From Bacteroidales bacterium (lineage in GTDB: Bacteria; Bacteroidota; Bacteroidia; Bacteroidales; JAIOZK01): a DNA stretch of 64,000 nt. The stretch covers positions 1 through 64,000 of the forward strand of contig JAIOZK010000014.1 of the NCBI GenBank assembly GCA_021740625.1. The letters run 5' to 3'. This document shows, piece by piece, positions 1 through 10,600 of the stretch. Every line of letters begins with the position of its first letter. The stretch's first letter is position 1. Below the pieces are notes generated by a model, which worked only from the letters and a program-made list of their open reading frames with translations, ran no database searches and had not been told where the DNA came from. A program made the position numbers and the translations under genes.

Positions 1-2
1 TT

Positions 3-2192
3 CATGGCAACGACTGGGTGGGCGGCCTTGCGGGTTATTCTTCGGGAACGATCAGCAATTGCGCAGTATTGGGGGGAGATATTACAGGCAATGATTATGT
101 AGGAGGTCTTATCGGAGATAATCAAAACTCAGTTTCCAGTTGTTACACCGATATAAATGGAGCAGGTTCTGTCTATGGGGTAAGTAAAATTGGGGGTATT
201 GCAGGCCTGAATGATGGTTCCCTAAATAATTCCTACTGTCATTCAACAGTTACCGGACAGTTTAATGTAGGGGGTATTGTGGGGTATAATGATGGCGCGG
301 GAAATATATCTAAATGCTACAGCACCGGATCAGTAAGCGTTTCCGGTTCTTCGGGCGGCCTGGTTGGCTATAATAACTTTGGCACTGTTACCGGCTCCTT
401 CTGGAATATTATTACATCTAATCAGCCCACCAGTTCAGGAGGTACCGGACTATATACCGGGCAAATGCAGGAGGCCGGCACTTACCTTTCAGAGGGCTGG
501 GATTTCACTTTAAGCGGTAGCACCTGGGCCATGAACGATTCCTACAACAACGGTTATCCCTTCTTACGTTGGCAGGGCATGACCTCTGCTCATATATGGC
601 TGGGAACCACCTCGACAGATTGGAGCACGGCAGGAAACTGGAGTGAGAACAGTATTCCTTCAGAAAAAGTGATCATACCCGATGCAACAGCCACTGATGA
701 TGCTGTCCTTGCCAGTGATGCAACTTCCACCATTTCCCAGCTTAATGTGGAAACCGACGGTTCCCTGACAGTTCAAAGTGCCTCTTCCGGAACCGGGTCG
801 CTGATTGTTACAGGATCAGCATCCGGGAATGTAAACGTTCAAAGATATCTGGATGTCATTGCGAAAAGTCCCAAATGGCACTACGTTTCTGCACCTGTTT
901 CGGGTGTTGATATTGATGATGATTTCATGACAGGTAATTCAATCTACTCTCCTAATGGTGGAACCAACTACAACTTTTACCGCTGGGATGAAGACTCCGA
1001 CTACTGGATTATCTACGGTTCCACGGGCAACCCGGAAGCATTTAACGATGCTACATTTCTTAACGCCAAAGGATACGCTCTCTCCCGCTCCTCAGAAGGA
1101 ACAATAAATTATACAGGAACAATGCGTACGGAGGATGTAACTTACAGTGCAACCTATACCAGCGGGCAGGGAGCCGGCTGGAACCTGATAGGCAATCCTT
1201 TTACAAGTGCGCTTGCCGTAACCACTGACGCCGCAACCGATGACAAATTCCTTACCAATACAACGAATGCATCACTTCTTGATGACAACTATACGGCCCT
1301 CTATATCTGGGATGAAGGAACAGGATATGCCTATGGGGAGGATGACTACAAAGTGATCGGCAATCCTGTTTTGGGTTCATACACCCAGATCGACCAGGAT
1401 TATGTACAGCCCGGGCAGGCTTTCATGGTGAAAGTAAGCTCATCAGGTAATCTTGAATTCAATGAAGATATGCAGGCCCATGCCGATGTTGGTTTCTTCA
1501 AGGAAAAAGAAACCTGGCCCTTTCTGGAACTGCTTTTCACCGGCCAGGGGCTTTCCAACACAACAGCCATAGGCTTTCATGAAGGGATGACAAAAGGTTT
1601 GGATCCATCCTATGATGTGGGTAAACTGAAAGGAAATCCCAATATCGCACTCTACACCCGCCTGGTTGAAGACAACGGCATTGATTTCGCCATTCAGGCA
1701 TTGCCTTTGTTTGAAGGAGATTATTCCGTTCCGCTTGGCATCGACCTGAGCCAGGCCGGTGAATACAGCTTTGAAGTTATTGGGATGAAACAAATACCCG
1801 AAGATGTCCATGTATATTTTGAAGACAAACAAAACCAGGTAGCCCTTAATTTAAGAGAAACCACAAAATATACTTGTATGCTGAATGAGGCTGAAAGCAT
1901 CATCGACCGCTTTATGCTGCATTTCACCCTGACGCCTTTCGGTACCGATGAGGTTGATGTTAAAACCGGTAAAATTAAGATTTGGTCAAGCATCAATACC
2001 ATAAACCTCCACAATCCCGATCAGATCAAAGGAACAGTGAAAATATTCAACCTGTACGGGCAACAGATTATGCAAACAAAACTGAATGGCAACCAACAAC
2101 AAAAGATCAATATCGAAGTTCCTGCAGCTTATTACCTGGTAAATGTGATCAGTGAAAAAGCCATGATCAGCGAGAAGGTCTTTGTTTATTAA
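3..2192 (+). CDS. GLUG-repeat T9SS surface protein, 5'-truncated by window edge
   Basis: The reading frame is open to the left edge, so the true start lies outside the window; the GTG at 18 is only an internal codon. The first ~190 visible residues are GLUG-type repeats (VGGLAGY, VGGLIGD, GGIAGLN, GGIVGYN, GGLVGYN), a fold found in secreted bacterial adhesins. A ~530-residue C-terminal region follows, starting near 591. It is almost the same as the end of the giant protein at 4622-12823. The last ~75 residues resemble a T9SS type A sorting domain (VKIFNLYGQQI, then YYLVNVISEKAMISEKVFV), so export and surface attachment by T9SS is expected. The ligand is unknown. A small membrane protein gene follows 43 bases downstream, as it does after the second copy. 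Confidence 0.85.
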   Translation, partial: HGNDWVGGLAGYSSGTISNCAVLGGDITGNDYVGGLIGDNQNSVSSCYTDINGAGSVYGVSKIGGIAGLNDGSLNNSYCHSTVTGQFNVGGIVGYNDGAGNISKCYSTGSVSVSGSSGGLVGYNNFGTVTGSFWNIITSNQPTSSGGTGLYTGQMQEAGTYLSEGWDFTLSGSTWAMNDSYNNGYPFLRWQGMTSAHIWLGTTSTDWSTAGNWSENSIPSEKVIIPDATATDDAVLASDATSTISQLNVETDGSLTVQSASSGTGSLIVTGSASGNVNVQRYLDVIAKSPKWHYVSAPVSGVDIDDDFMTGNSIYSPNGGTNYNFYRWDEDSDYWIIYGSTGNPEAFNDATFLNAKGYALSRSSEGTINYTGTMRTEDVTYSATYTSGQGAGWNLIGNPFTSALAVTTDAATDDKFLTNTTNASLLDDNYTALYIWDEGTGYAYGEDDYKVIGNPVLGSYTQIDQDYVQPGQAFMVKVSSSGNLEFNEDMQAHADVGFFKEKETWPFLELLFTGQGLSNTTAIGFHEGMTKGLDPSYDVGKLKGNPNIALYTRLVEDNGIDFAIQALPLFEGDYSVPLGIDLSQAGEYSFEVIGMKQIPEDVHVYFEDKQNQVALNLRETTKYTCMLNEAESIIDRFMLHFTLTPFGTDEVDVKTGKIKIWSSINTINLHNPDQIKGTVKIFNLYGQQIMQTKLNGNQQQKINIEVPAAYYLVNVISEKAMISEKVFVY

Positions 2193-2198
2193 AAACTT

Positions 2199-2222
2199 AA
2201 CAATTGAGCAATCGAGCAATGA
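2199..2222. repeat. Octamer tandem array, 3 units
   Basis: Units AACAATTG, AGCAATCG and AGCAATGA start six bases after the stop codon of the preceding gene. The homologous place after the giant protein (12830-12925) holds 12 such units, so the array differs in copy number between the two cassettes. Confidence 0.7.
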
Positions 2223-2235
2223 AAAGATGAAAAAG

Positions 2236-2451
2236 ATGAAAAAGCAAATAATAACTTTAGCACTGATCACCGGCCTTTTATTACCCCTGGGTCTCTTTTC
2301 CCAGGATGTTCCTCCTCCCCCGCCACCGGGGCATGATCAAACCGGCAACCAATCCGGTGGCCGGGGTGCTCCTATTGGCAGTGGGCTGCTTATCCTTCTG
2401 GGATTGGGTGGCGTTTATGGGGGATATAAAATCTATCGAAAAAAGAAATAA
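2236..2451 (+). CDS. Small secreted proline-rich protein with C-terminal membrane anchor (copy 1)
   Basis: The 71-residue product has a signal peptide (MKKQIITLALITGLLLPLGLFSQ), then a PPPPPPGHD stretch, a Gly-rich spacer and a tail made of a GAPIGSG motif, a hydrophobic segment (LLILLGLGGVYGGY) and a basic end (KIYRKKK). I chose the ATG at 2236 because it aligns with the start of its paralogue at 12931; an ATG at 2227 in the same frame would add MKK. The short motif, hydrophobic helix and basic cluster together look like an envelope-sorting signal (exosortase- or rhombosortase-type), but that is inference and no processing enzyme is visible nearby. Similar small ORFs are common in Bacteroidota; their function is not known to me. 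Confidence 0.8.
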   Translation: MKKQIITLALITGLLLPLGLFSQDVPPPPPPGHDQTGNQSGGRGAPIGSGLLILLGLGGVYGGYKIYRKKK

Positions 2452-2551
2452 CGAATAGAATAGCTGATTAGGTACTTTGCAAACTGATCTAAGTTCAAAC
2501 ACATAATCAATACAGATCTTAACGAATTTCTCTGCCTTGAAATTTTACTGC

Positions 2552-2579
2552 TTTGAACCCGACAAATAGTTTACTTTTG
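2552..2579 (+). promoter_or_regulatory. Bacteroidota-type promoter for the AraC regulator
   Basis: TTTG at 2552-2555 and TACTTTTG at 2572-2579 (a match to TAnnTTTG), spaced 16 bases, slightly short of the usual ~19. The ATG follows at 2596, so the 5' leader would be only about ten bases. Confidence 0.45.
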
Positions 2580-2595
2580 TTAAAAATACAGGCAG

Positions 2596-3795
2596 ATGCT
2601 TTTGTCTTTATCAATTATAGGGATCGTACTATCCGCGATCCTGCTATTTTTTAATGCCAGGAGGATTGCTTCATCCATTTACCTGGGGGCCTTTTTTTTC
2701 CTTGTAAGCCTGTATTGTTTTATTGAATATTCAGTAATTTATTCAAAGTCTGTACCCCTGGCAGCCGTCATTTTCATCAATGTAGGTTTTTTATCCTATC
2801 TCACAGGCCCTATGCTATATTTGTATTTCAGGAGCGTACTCAGTGATAATGCAAAACTCAAACGAAGGGATCTATGGCATTTGTTGCCCATGTTAATTTT
2901 CCTTTTCGGGACAATCAACTACATTTTCACTCCCTGGTCCTTCAAAATTGAGATTGCAACAAAACTGATTGAAGATTCAAATTTTATCGGGGCATTCGAT
3001 CATGTTTATTTATATCAGATAATCCCCAAACATCTGGTTTACCTAAGCCGTCCGGTTTTGATCCTCATTTATGCCCTTGCTTCATTGGTAGCATTGGTCC
3101 GTTTTATCAGGAAAAAGACAGAAACAAAAGTTTTCTCCCATCAAAAATATATCGTCAAATGGCTCATGGTTCTGTTGGGCTTTTTATTCATTTTAATCAT
3201 AAGCCATATTTTTCTTTTAAAAGAAAGTTTTGAACTGAAAGATTCAGTCCCATTCTTTACGCTCAATTTCATGCAAGTCCTTTCGCTAATTGGGCTCACC
3301 GGCTTGTTAATCTCACTTTTCTTTTTTCCCGGCATTTTGTATGGATTGCCCCAATTGCCTGTACCAGAAACTTCAAATAGGTCCAAAATTAAAAACCATG
3401 AAGCTTACCGGGTATATCTGCCAGAAAACAAAGCAACATTTGAATCTGAATATCTGAATTCTATTCAACTGAAAGCCGATGCATGCATGAAAGAACTCCA
3501 ACCTTACCTGCATCCCGATTGCAATCTTGCTTATCTTGCCAGGCTTACGAAAATACCGGCACATCATTTTTCGTTTTTATTCAGAGAAATCAAGAATCAA
3601 TCTTTCAATGACTACAGAAATGAATGGCGCATAAAGCATGCAAAATTACTCATATCGGAGGGTAGGTCTTCCGAATTATCCATGGAAGGAATTGGGATGG
3701 CATCCGGCTTTTCTTCGCGTAATACTTTTTATAATGCCTTTAGAAAAAATGAGGGTATTTCCCCTGGTTTATATGCTGCTAAATTGAAAGAATAA
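2596..3795 (+). CDS. Membrane-anchored AraC-family transcriptional regulator
   Basis: 399 residues. The N-terminal ~240 residues form about seven hydrophobic helices (for example IIGIVLSAILLFF, YLGAFFFLVSLYCF, VLSLIGLTGLLISLFF). A linker follows, and residues ~290-399 are an AraC-type HTH domain (LAYLARLTKIPAHHFSFLFRE, then IGMASGFSSRNTFYNAFRKNEGISP). This 7TM-AraC architecture is common in Bacteroidota and is presumed to sense a signal in or at the membrane and act directly on DNA. The gene stands alone between cell-surface genes, so its target cannot be read from context; the downstream lipoprotein and giant adhesin are possible targets (inference). Confidence 0.85.
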   Translation: MLLSLSIIGIVLSAILLFFNARRIASSIYLGAFFFLVSLYCFIEYSVIYSKSVPLAAVIFINVGFLSYLTGPMLYLYFRSVLSDNAKLKRRDLWHLLPMLIFLFGTINYIFTPWSFKIEIATKLIEDSNFIGAFDHVYLYQIIPKHLVYLSRPVLILIYALASLVALVRFIRKKTETKVFSHQKYIVKWLMVLLGFLFILIISHIFLLKESFELKDSVPFFTLNFMQVLSLIGLTGLLISLFFFPGILYGLPQLPVPETSNRSKIKNHEAYRVYLPENKATFESEYLNSIQLKADACMKELQPYLHPDCNLAYLARLTKIPAHHFSFLFREIKNQSFNDYRNEWRIKHAKLLISEGRSSELSMEGIGMASGFSSRNTFYNAFRKNEGISPGLYAAKLKE

Positions 3796-3954
3796 AATGA
3801 ATCAATCACTGATGTTTTATTCAAAGCAAATAGAAGTATTTTATATGATAACTGTCAGACTCCCACTCTTTCCCATTTCCCGCTAATTTGTCCTGTTTTT
3901 CAAAAATGCGACAGATTAAATCATGTCGTTTCCCGAAATTCAATTCGCCTGTAC

Positions 3955-3962
3955 TACATTTG
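3955..3962 (+). promoter_or_regulatory. Candidate -7 promoter box (TACATTTG)
   Basis: An exact match to TAnnTTTG lies 37 bases before the ATG at 4000. No well-placed TTTG upstream box is seen (a TTTC lies 22 bases upstream). The rest of 3796-3999 holds nothing else recognisable. Confidence 0.35.
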
Positions 3963-3999
3963 AAAGTAATAATCTTATATCGTATTCAAAACTTGATTT

Positions 4000-4482
4000 A
4001 TGAAAAAGAACTTTTTTATTATAGCACTATTAATGGGCCTTACATTTTCAGCCTGTACGAAAAAAAGTCCTGAACTTTCTGAACAAGAAAAAACACAAAT
4101 TGAGAATCAAATTCTGGGTGAATGGGAGAAAATATGCTTTGGTATTGAAAATTCAGATAGTGAAGTCTATGCATCATTCATTGATCCTGATTTTATCCAG
4201 ATGGCTTCCAATGGGTCGGTGTTTTATTCAAAAGAAGAATATATTAACAAGGTACGAAACTGGTTTAGTACAAGAGCAAACACAGAAATTCAACAGGAAA
4301 AAATCATTGTCACGGCACTTACTGAGAATATTGCATTTCTTGATCAGGAATCTGATTTTCTGGTAACCTACAAAGAAGGAAATGTTCAACGTGTTCACCA
4401 TGCGGTTTCATTGGTGTTTGAAAAGGAAGCATCAGGATGGATGATAATTCATGGACATGAATCATTTATAGAGATACAATGA
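4000..4482 (+). CDS. SnoaL/DUF4440-like lipoprotein
   Basis: 160 residues starting with a lipoprotein signal (MKKNFFIIALLMGLTFSAC; the lipobox Cys is residue 19). The mature part reads like a nuclear-transport-factor-2 fold of the SnoaL/DUF4440 group: an N-terminal helix (ILGEWEKICFGIENSDSEVYASF), DPDFIQMASNGSVFYSKEEYI, then alternating strands ending in SGWMIIHGHESF. Members of this group include enzymes and ligand-binding proteins, so no activity can be assigned. It is expected to sit on the periplasmic face of a membrane. Confidence 0.7.
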   Translation: MKKNFFIIALLMGLTFSACTKKSPELSEQEKTQIENQILGEWEKICFGIENSDSEVYASFIDPDFIQMASNGSVFYSKEEYINKVRNWFSTRANTEIQQEKIIVTALTENIAFLDQESDFLVTYKEGNVQRVHHAVSLVFEKEASGWMIIHGHESFIEIQ

Positions 4483-4621
4483 TTTTTTATACCCTGTCGC
4501 TACATTTTATTATCATGTACTGAATTTCAAAATCGGGACAAGTACTCCATGCCCGCGTAGCAAATGCCTTTTATTCTAACTTAACTTTATCGCACTTACT
4601 TTTTCCAATAATCAAAGTCTG

Positions 4622-7600
4622 ATGAAAAATCTACAAAAAGGGATAATTACAATTATCATTGTTGCGATTGCCACATGCAATCTGATGGCAACAGTTATTT
4701 ACGTAAACAACTCCGCAACCGGTGCCAACAACGGCACAAGTTGGACGGATGCTTACGAATCTTTACAAACCGCACTTGACAATGCCTCTTCTGGGGATGA
4801 AATATGGGTGGCAAGAGCAACCTACAAACCCAGTTCTGATTATGGTTTGGGAGGCGGTTCGCGATATTATCATTTTAGATTGATTGAAGGTGTGCAAATC
4901 TTTGGCGGATTTGCCGGCACGGAAACAGCCGTCAGCCAAAGGATAAATTTTGGTTCTGGTGAAGCAAACGAAACAATTTTAAGTGGCGACTTGAGCAGCA
5001 ACGATGATTTTGATGTAACAAACGGCGGATATCAGGGAACAAGCGGAGACGACAATTGCTACCATGTTTTCTATCATCCCGATGGTTTGAACCTCACAAA
5101 CGCTTCGATCCTTGACGGCTTTACCATCACCGGAGGAAACGCAAACGGGGCAACCGATCCGCACAACAAAGCCGGAGCTTTGTATCTTTATTCATCTTCA
5201 CCCAGGATTTACAATGTCATCTTTCAGTACAACCAGGCGACAGATCTCGGTGGTGCAGCCTACATGTACTACCATGGATCGGAATTTACGAATGTTTCGT
5301 TCATCGAAAATATTTCAGGTGGCGGAGGGGCAACATACCTTAGCTATGGCGGCACGATTTTCAGTAATGCCATATTTACAGGAAACGTCTCATCCGGCGA
5401 TGGAGGGGCTTTATCTACACATTCATCTCAGCCGGCGCTCAACAATACTTTATTTTCATCAAATACAGCAAGCAACAATGGCGGGGCAATTATTTTTTAT
5501 TCAAACTCCGTTGAAATCAATGTCGATCTAAATAATGTTACATCTTCGGATAATCATGCGGGCGGAAGCGGCGGCGCCATTCGTTTTGCATCCAACAATG
5601 CAGTATCGGAGTTAAACATTAACAACAGTATTATTTGGGATAACACGGCTACAACTTCCGGAAATGAATTATCGCTAATCAGCACAGGAACGACCACACT
5701 GAATTATTCCTGTTATAAAAATGAAACCAATGATGTGGAAGTTTTAAACGGAACACTCACTGCTACAAATAACAACATCACACTCGTCCCCGTATTTGTT
5801 GATCCGGCTGCAGGTGATTTCAGGATCGGTGGTTTTTCTCCATGTAAAGATAGCGGGAAGAATGATTATAATGGCATGGCAACCGATATACGCGGAGAGA
5901 CCAGGATACAGAACACTACCATCGACATGGGCGCTTATGAATGGACAAACGGAGTTGATCCCCAAATTAATGGCGAAAATGTGCTCTATGTAAACATCAA
6001 TGCTTCCGGGGCAAATAACGGTGCAAGCTGGGCTGATGCTTACTCTTCATTTCAAACCGCACTCGACAATTCCATTTCGGACTGTGATATCTGGGTGGCA
6101 AAAGGAACCTACATACCAAGTTCTGATAACGGACTGGGCGGCGGATCGCGTTACTATCATTTCGAAATAAAACACCAGGTTGATGTCTATGGCGGTTTTG
6201 CAGGTACAGAAACAAGTATTGATGAACGTGAAAATTACGGACAGGGCGAAGCCAACGAAACCATTTTCAGCGGCGACTTAAACGGCGATGATGTGGGCTT
6301 TGCCAATAATACCGAAAATTGCTATCATGTTATTTACAATACGACTTCGATAACCGCTACCTATTTGGATGGTGTTACGGTTTCCGGTGGTAATGCCAAT
6401 GGAACAGGCGATCATGCAAAGGGAGGCGGTATGTTTAACTCCTCGACATCCAGGCCATTGTTGAACCATGTGATTTTTTCAGGCAATTCGGCTGTATATG
6501 GCGGTGGAGTATACGGTTATAGCAGTTCAGTGACTCACACCAATGTTTCTTATAATAACAACATCGCGGACTATGGCGCTGCAATTTGCATCCAGGGGGG
6601 AATTACAGAAACAAAGTTACACAATTGCATTATTTCGGGGAACAAGGCAAATGTTGATGGTGGTGGTGTTTTTATTGAAGGAGCCAGGTTTCTTCCGATC
6701 AATACGACCATTACCGGTAATCATGCTGATGGAAACGGAGGGGGTTTACATGCGAATAATAGTAATGGGCCTCAATCGGATCTAAAAAATTCAATTCTGT
6801 GGGGAAATACCGCAAACAATAGCGGAGCACAAATTTATATTAATAATACCAGCTATCCCCATCCATATATTTACAATTGTGATATTGAGGGAGGCTCTGC
6901 AGGTATTGGGCTTAGTTCCGGAACGTATTCAGGTATCTATTCTAACAATATTGATGGCGACCCGAATTTTGTAACTGACGTCCCTTCTCCGGCGCCAAGT
7001 GCGGGTGGTGATTTACATCTAACCAATGATTATCCTGCCAGTACTTCTTCCTGTTTTGAAGCGGGAAATAATGCTTATTTGGAATTTGGTCCTACCACCG
7101 ATTTTGATGGCGAAAACCGCATCCAGGTTGAGCATGTTGACATAGGCGCTTACGAAGGTGGAAATTATTCCACCTCACCCATCATTTATGTGGACATAAA
7201 TGCTACGGGAAACAACGACGGGATTAGCTGGGCGAATGCTTTTACCGATTTGCAGTGGGCATTGCTGATTGCACGCACCTGCCCGGGCTTTACTACCATT
7301 AATGTGGCCGCCGGCACCTATAAACCTACAAGCGGCACCGACCGGGCAATCTCATTTGCAATGGTTAACGGCATTTCAATACTGGGTGGTTATCCTACCG
7401 GCGGAGGTACACGCGACTGGGAAACCAACGAAACCATTCTGAGCGGCGATTTAAGTGGTAATGACGATTTTGATGTAACAAATCACGGATTCCAGGGCAC
7501 AAGTGGTGACGATAACAGTTATCATGTTATTTATAACGATTCCTTAATCAACCTGAATACTACGGCTGTATTGGATGGTTTTACCATTTCCGGCGGATAT

Positions 7601-10600
7601 GCACCAATTGAAGCTACAGGTACCTATCCCAATTTTGTACCCGGCTCTGGAGGAGGAATGTGCAATCTTTCCGCTTCTCCAGGTATTGTTAACTGCACCT
7701 TCACCAGTAATCAGGCAATTCACCAAGGCGCCGGCATGCTTAATTACAATGGTTCATCGCCCGATGTAAGCAACTGTAGCTTCTATGAAAATATAACAAA
7801 TTGGTCGACTGCCAGCTATGGCTCAGGTATGGCTAACTATCATGGTAGCAGTCCAAGTGTTGACTCTTGTGATTTCATATCGAATTATTCCAGTATGGGT
7901 GGTGCCGGTATGTATAATGCAACAGATTGTGACGTATTGGTAACCAATTGTATATTTTCCGAAAATGTAGCTTTTTTTGAACCGATTCACCAGCAGCCAA
8001 ACGGAGGAGGCGGGATGGTTAATTTAGAAAACCATCCTGTGATTATTGATTGCATATTTTCCGGGAATGTAGCGGAGTATCAAGGCGATGGTGGGGCAAT
8101 GTACAATTACTTGGCGGCTGTAACACTTACCAATGTTGTTTTTATAAACAATACAGCAGAGCATTTTGGTGGTGCAATACGTACGGCTTCTTGTTGGGAA
8201 TCTGTTTACTCCAACTGTACTTTTTTCGGAAACTCAACAGATTGGTATGGTGGCGCAATATATTTCTTAAATAGTACAGGGCTTTATGAAAATTCAATTT
8301 TCTGGGGAAACACAGCGGGAACGGCAGGTGATCAGATTTGCTTTACTCTTGACCATGGGGAAACCGATTTTTATCATTGCGATATACAGGGCGGCACGGC
8401 AGCCTTCGGCTTTACTGATGGTAGCGGAACCTACACGGGAAACTATATAAACAATATAGATGCAGACCCATTATTTGTTGATGCTTTAAATGAAGACTTA
8501 AGACTTTACGGAAATTCACCTGCTGTGAATACCGGCGAAAACAGTTATAATGCAGAACCTACCGATCTGCGCGGGCAGGCACGTATCCAAAACACAACCA
8601 TAGATATGGGTGCCTATGAATGGACAGCAGGCCTTGATCCCTATATGAGCACTGGAAATACGATTTATGTTGATGTGAACGCATCGGGAGCAAATGATGG
8701 ATCAGGCTGGACAGATGCCTTTAATTCCTTACAATCTGCCATGGATGTTGCTATTTCAGGCAATGAAATCTGGGTGGCAAAAGGAACATATAGACCAAGC
8801 TATGATTATGGACTGGGAGGCGGTTCCCGATTCTATCATTTTAGAATGATTGAAGGTGTAGAAATCTATGGTGGATTTGCCGGCACGGAAACAGCCGTAA
8901 GCCAAAGGACAAACTTTGGATCGGGCGAAGCCAACGAAACCATCCTAAGCGGCGATTTGAGCAGCAATGATGATTTTGATGCAAGCAACGGCGGATATCA
9001 GGGCACAAGTGGCGATGATAATTGCTACCATGTTTTATATCATCCAGACGGATTGAATCTGACAAGCGCAACAGTTTTTGATGGTTTTACCATAACCGGC
9101 GGGAACGCAAACGGAGCCGCCGATCCGCACAACAAAGCCGGAGCTTTGTATCTTTATTCATCGTCGCCAACCATACAAAATGTATACTTTCATTCCAACA
9201 TGGCGACAGGTTTCGGTGGCGCAGCGTACATGTACAACAGCACATCAGCATTATCAACTGTTTCCTTCACCGAAAATATTTCCGGTGGCGGTGGCGCTTT
9301 TTACATCAGTTATGCCAGCCCGGTTTTGAATGATTGTATATTTACAGGAAACGTGTCATCCGGCGATGGCGGCGCATTTTCCACCCATTCATCCTCGCCA
9401 ACGCTCACCAATGCTTTGTTCTCCTCCAATACGGCCGGGAACAATGGCGGGGCGATTATCTTTTATTCAAACTCTGTTCAGTATAATGCCACTTTAAATA
9501 ATGTAACATTTTCAGATAATATAGCCACTGCAAATGGCGGGGGCATACGTTTTGCCTCCAATAATGCAGCATCAATACTCAACATCAATAACAGCATCCT
9601 TTGGGGAAACACGGCCACAACTTCCGGAAATGAATTGTCGCTGGTCAGCACAGGAACCACTACACTGAATTATTCCTGTTATAAAAATGAAACGAATGAT
9701 GTTGTGCTTACCAATGGAACGCTAACTGCTACAAATAACAATACCACATTCAATCCCGGATTTGTTGATCCTGCTTCAGATGATTTCAGGATCAGGGGAT
9801 TTTCTCCCTGCAAGAATAACGGGTTAAATGGGTATAATGCATTGACATTCGATATACGCGGAGAGGACAGGATACAGAACACGACCATCGACATGGGCGC
9901 TTACGAGTGGACAGATGGAACTGACCCCCTGTACAATGCTGATAATGTGGTTTTTGTAGATATTGATGCATCGGGGGCAAATAATGGTTCAAACTGGACA
10001 GAGGCTTTTACCTCATTGCAGTCGGCACTGAATGGCGCCACATCGGGCGTCAAAATATGGGTAGCAAAAGGGACCTACAAGCCGGAATACGATTACGGTT
10101 TATTGGGGGGGCCACATGTATATCACTTCCGCCTGATTGAAGGCGTGGAAATTTATGGCGGTTTTGCCGGTACGGAAACAGCTGTTAGCCAAAGAACAAA
10201 CTTTGGTCTGGGCGAGGCCAACGAAACCATACTAAGCGGTGATTTGAGCGGCAACGATGATTTTGATGTAAACAACGGTGGCTACCAGGGTACAAGCGGT
10301 GATGACAACTGCGCCCATGTTTTGTATCATCCCGATGGCTTGAACCTCACCAGCGCTTCGATTCTTGACGGTTTTACCATCACCGGTGGGAACGCTAATG
10401 GGCCTGATCCACACATCAAAGCCGGAGGTTTGTATCTTTATGATTCATCGCCCACCATTCAAAATGTAATATTTAAATCAAATCAGGCAATAGAACTCGG
10501 CGGTGCGGTTTACGTTTACAACAGCACATCGGAATTTTCGAATGTTTCGTTCATCGAAAATATTTCCGCCGGTGGCGGCGGACTTTATGTTTCAACAGGA

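Larger units (their letters stand above)
591..2451 (+). repeat. Copy 1 of duplicated adhesin-tail plus small-protein cassette
   Basis: This segment covers the C-terminal ~530 codons of the GLUG protein, a short octamer array and the small PPPPPP protein. It is paralogous, element by element and in order, to 11219-13161. Long identical protein stretches include NPEAF, LDDNYTALYIWDEGTGY and FHEGMTKGLDPSYDVGKLKG. The N-terminal passengers upstream are unrelated (GLUG repeats here, beta-helix modules there). Confidence 0.85.

Noticed and set aside
2182-2235. Upstream start for the small protein copy 1, overlapping the adhesin stop
   Set aside because: It would put residues in front of the signal peptide that come from the octamer array; the paralogue starts at the position equal to 2236.
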